This document shows positions 61,830 to 64,000 of a stretch of 64,000 bases of DNA, in pieces. Source of the DNA: Actinomadura kijaniata NBRC 14229. GTDB taxonomy: Bacteria > Actinomycetota > Actinomycetes > Streptosporangiales > Streptosporangiaceae. Under the pieces are notes generated by a model, which was not told the DNA's origin, did not search any database, and saw only the letters and a list, made by a program, of their open reading frames with translations. The stretch lies in NCBI RefSeq assembly GCF_001552175.1, contig NZ_BCQR01000034.1:1-64000 (forward strand), read 5' to 3'. Each line of letters begins with the position of its first letter. The first letter of the stretch is position 1. The translations under genes were made by a program, and so were the position numbers.

Positions 61830-64000
61830 GTGGGATCACGCAACACTCGTCGGCGGCCCCGCTCATGGGCCGCCCGCTTCCGTACCGTCCGCTTCAAGGT
61901 CGTCTCGCTGGTTCTGGTCTCGCTGGTCTCGCTCGCCACGCTGTGGGCGTTCGCGGCCAGCGTGACCCTCGGCGAGGGCCTCAACCTGCGCAACGTCAAG
62001 ACCGTCCAGGACCACTTCGGCTACCCCTCCGGCGCGCTCGGCAGCGCGCTGCAGGTCGAACGCCGCCTGACGCTGGTGTTCCTCGGCAGCCGCACCCCCG
62101 GTGACCGCGCCGCGATGGAGTCGGGCCGCCTGGTCACCGACCGGCAGGCCGCGCTGTTCCGCCGGCTGGTGGGCGACCAGGGCGCGCGGGAGGCCGCGCC
62201 CGCGCAGGCCCGGCGGCTCGCCGACGAGGTCCTGGGCGGCCTGAACGGCCTGGCCAACAAGCGCGCGGCCATCGACGCCGGCGCGGCCGCCCGGCCGCAG
62301 GCGTTCGCCGACTACACGGGACTGATCGGGGGGATCGGCGCGCTCCAGGGCTCGCTGTCCACGATCGGCAACCCCGAGGTCGCCAAGGACGCCCGCGACC
62401 AGCTCGCCCTGGCCCGCGCCCGCGAGGCGCTGGCCCAGGAGGACGCCCACCTGGCGGGGGCGCTGGCCGCCGGACGGCTGACCCGCGCCGAGCACGCCGA
62501 GTTCGTCAAGCTCGTCGGCACCCAGCGCGCCCTGTTCGGCCTGGCCGCGCCCGAGCTGCGGCCCGGCGACCGCGCCTACTTCGGCCGCGTCACCGGCGCC
62601 CCCGAGTACGCCCGGCTGCGCGACCTGGAGGACCGCGTCGTCGGCGCGGCCCGCATGAACAAGGTCGCCGCCGACCTGCCGGTGCGGTGGAAGACCACCG
62701 CCGACGCCAACCTCACCCGCCTGCGCGGCCTGGAGCTGTCGCTGACCGAGCAGGCCGAACGCCGCGCCCGCCCGATCTCCGACGCGATCCTGCTGCGCGT
62801 CGTGCTGGCCGGGGCGCTCGGCCTGCTGGCGGTGGTCGCGACCGTCGCGCTGGCGGTGTGGGTGGCCCGCTCGGTCATCCGCGACCTGGCCGGGCTGCGC
62901 CGCGAGGCCCAGGACCTGGCCGACCGTCGCCTGCCCGGCGTGATCTCCCGGCTGCGCCGCGGCGAGCAGGTGGACGTGGCCGCCGAGGCCCCGCCGCTGT
63001 CGTTCCCCACCGGCGAGATCGACGAGGTCGGGCAGGCGTTCAACGCCGCCCGCCGCACCGCCATCCAGGGCGCGGTCGAGGAGGCGGCGCTGCGCCGCGG
63101 CATCAGCGAGGTGTTCGTCAACCTGGCCCGCCGCAGCCAGACGCTGCTGCACCGGCAGCTGAAGCTGCTGGACTCCATGGAACGCCGCATCTCCGACCCC
63201 GACGACCTGGAGGACCTGTTCCGCGTCGACCACCTGGCCACCCGCATGCGGCGGCACGCCGAGGGCCTGATCATCCTGTCCGGGCAGCCGCCCGGCCGGG
63301 GATGGCGCAACCCGGTGAAGGTGATCGACGTGACCCGCGCCGCCGCCTCGGAGGTGGAGGACTACACGCGGGTGTCGGTCGCGCCGATGCCCGAGGCCGC
63401 GATCGCCGGGGTGGCGGTCACCGACGTGGTGCACCTGCTGGCCGAGCTGGTCGAGAACGCCACCGCGTTCTCCCCGCCGCACACCACCGTGCAGGTCACC
63501 GGGGAGCTGGTCGGCCACGGATTCAGCATCGAGATCGAGGACCGGGGCCTCGGCATGGACGAGGCGGCGCTGGCCGCCGCCAACGCCCGGCTCGCCGCGC
63601 CGCCGGAGTTCGACCTGTCCGACAGCGCCCAGCTCGGCCTGTTCGTGGTCGGGCGGCTGGCGCAGCGCCACAACATCCGGGTGACGCTGCGGACCTCGCC
63701 GTTCGGCGGGACCACCGCGATCGTGCTGCTGCCGGACGAGCTGGTCGTGCTGTCGGAGCGGCCCGGCGCGGACCGCACGCCGTTCGCGCTGACCCGGCGC
63801 GGCGCCGACGCCCTGATCCCCGCCGGGGTGGTGCGCGGGCGCCGGCACGCGCCCGAGCTGCCCGCCGCGCCCCCGGAGCGGTACGTCACCGCGTTCTCCG
63901 AGCCCGCCGAGCTCCCCGAACCGGCCGGGTTCCCCGAACCCGCCGCGTATCCCGAGAACTCCGGATACCCCGAGAGCAACGGATACCCCGAACCGGCCGG
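61830..64000 (+). CDS. Nitrate/nitrite-sensing histidine kinase, CvnA-like (3'-partial)
   Basis: At least 723 codons, running past the right edge. GTG 61830 with AAGGGA upstream. TM1 near residues 24-46, a large helical sensor of the NIT type (about 60-310; QVERRLTLVFLGSRTPGDRAAMESGR), TM2 near 318-345, a linker, a DHp-like helix VFVNLARRSQTLLHRQLKLLDSME, then HATPase with N box LLAELVENATAFSPP (near 535) and G box EDRGLGMDEAAL. The C-terminus becomes Pro/Glu/Ala-rich with GYPEP-type repeats. In streptomycetes such kinases head conservons, being followed by a roadblock protein, a DUF742 protein and a small GTPase, which would lie outside the window. Inference on context only. Confidence 0.85.
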   Translation, partial: MGSRNTRRRPRSWAARFRTVRFKVVSLVLVSLVSLATLWAFAASVTLGEGLNLRNVKTVQDHFGYPSGALGSALQVERRLTLVFLGSRTPGDRAAMESGRLVTDRQAALFRRLVGDQGAREAAPAQARRLADEVLGGLNGLANKRAAIDAGAAARPQAFADYTGLIGGIGALQGSLSTIGNPEVAKDARDQLALARAREALAQEDAHLAGALAAGRLTRAEHAEFVKLVGTQRALFGLAAPELRPGDRAYFGRVTGAPEYARLRDLEDRVVGAARMNKVAADLPVRWKTTADANLTRLRGLELSLTEQAERRARPISDAILLRVVLAGALGLLAVVATVALAVWVARSVIRDLAGLRREAQDLADRRLPGVISRLRRGEQVDVAAEAPPLSFPTGEIDEVGQAFNAARRTAIQGAVEEAALRRGISEVFVNLARRSQTLLHRQLKLLDSMERRISDPDDLEDLFRVDHLATRMRRHAEGLIILSGQPPGRGWRNPVKVIDVTRAAASEVEDYTRVSVAPMPEAAIAGVAVTDVVHLLAELVENATAFSPPHTTVQVTGELVGHGFSIEIEDRGLGMDEAALAAANARLAAPPEFDLSDSAQLGLFVVGRLAQRHNIRVTLRTSPFGGTTAIVLLPDELVVLSERPGADRTPFALTRRGADALIPAGVVRGRRHAPELPAAPPERYVTAFSEPAELPEPAGFPEPAAYPENSGYPESNGYPEPA

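Overview
This window is chromosomal DNA of a high-GC actinobacterium. The best fit is Streptosporangiales/Thermomonosporaceae (Actinomadura-like) or a related filamentous actinomycete, but this is inferred from gene content only. The evidence is GTG/TTG starts, phosphatidylinositol-mannoside genes, an F420-type oxidoreductase, XRE/DUF397 pairs, a nitrate-sensing histidine kinase of the conservon type, and the actinobacterial order thrS - HIT - pgsA - PIM acyltransferase - pimA - pdxS - pdxT - yebC - ruvCAB - yajC - secD - secF - apt - relA. I saw no rRNA, intact tRNA, CRISPR array or intact insertion sequence.

Left part (1-31.3 kb), accessory and metabolic genes. It opens with a tightly overlapping operon: a type-B esterase homologue that lacks its catalytic serine, acylating acetaldehyde dehydrogenase, 4-hydroxy-2-oxovalerate aldolase and kynureninase. 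This looks like the end of a tryptophan/kynurenine meta-cleavage route whose upper genes lie left of the window. Next come a secreted SGNH lipase, a large LuxR-type ATP-binding regulator diverging from a phytanoyl-CoA-dioxygenase-like enzyme, and a scarred stretch (9.2-10.45 kb) with MFS and IS5-like transposase remnants. Small divergent regulator/oxidoreductase units follow: SDR with a WYL regulator, and quinone reductase plus luciferase-domain protein with an HxlR regulator. An orphan molybdenum-hydroxylase FAD subunit overlaps a methyltransferase. An abaA/whiJ-like developmental module (HTH protein, three DUF397 copies, divergent RsbW-like ATPase) follows. Then come a secreted LVIVD protein, cspA with a structured leader, ThrE exporter, TetR and acyl-CoA dehydrogenase diverging from SDR and quinone reductase across a 22-bp palindrome, a two-component system, a methyltransferase and a sugar porter.

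Right part (31.3-59.2 kb), the conserved housekeeping block. thrS is preceded by a candidate Thr-rich leader peptide and a terminator with an alternative pairing, which together look like a ribosome-mediated attenuator. Extra genes are inserted in the block: between thrS and HIT, between HIT and pgsA (DCC/HTTM proteins and an EF-G2-like GTPase), after pimA (LemA-like protein and DUF3048 lipoprotein), between pdxS and pdxT, and between yebC and ruvC (Eis-like acetyltransferase). The block supplies phosphatidylinositol/PIM synthesis, PLP synthesis, Holliday-junction processing, SecDF-YajC secretion, adenine salvage and (p)ppGpp metabolism.

Right edge (59.3-64 kb): an F420-type luciferase-like oxidoreductase lies downstream of an orphan spermidine/putrescine-type binding lipoprotein. 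Divergent from them is a CvnA-like nitrate-sensing kinase that runs off the window and probably opens a conservon. Genes are generally separated by strong GC-rich hairpin terminators, several of them bidirectional.
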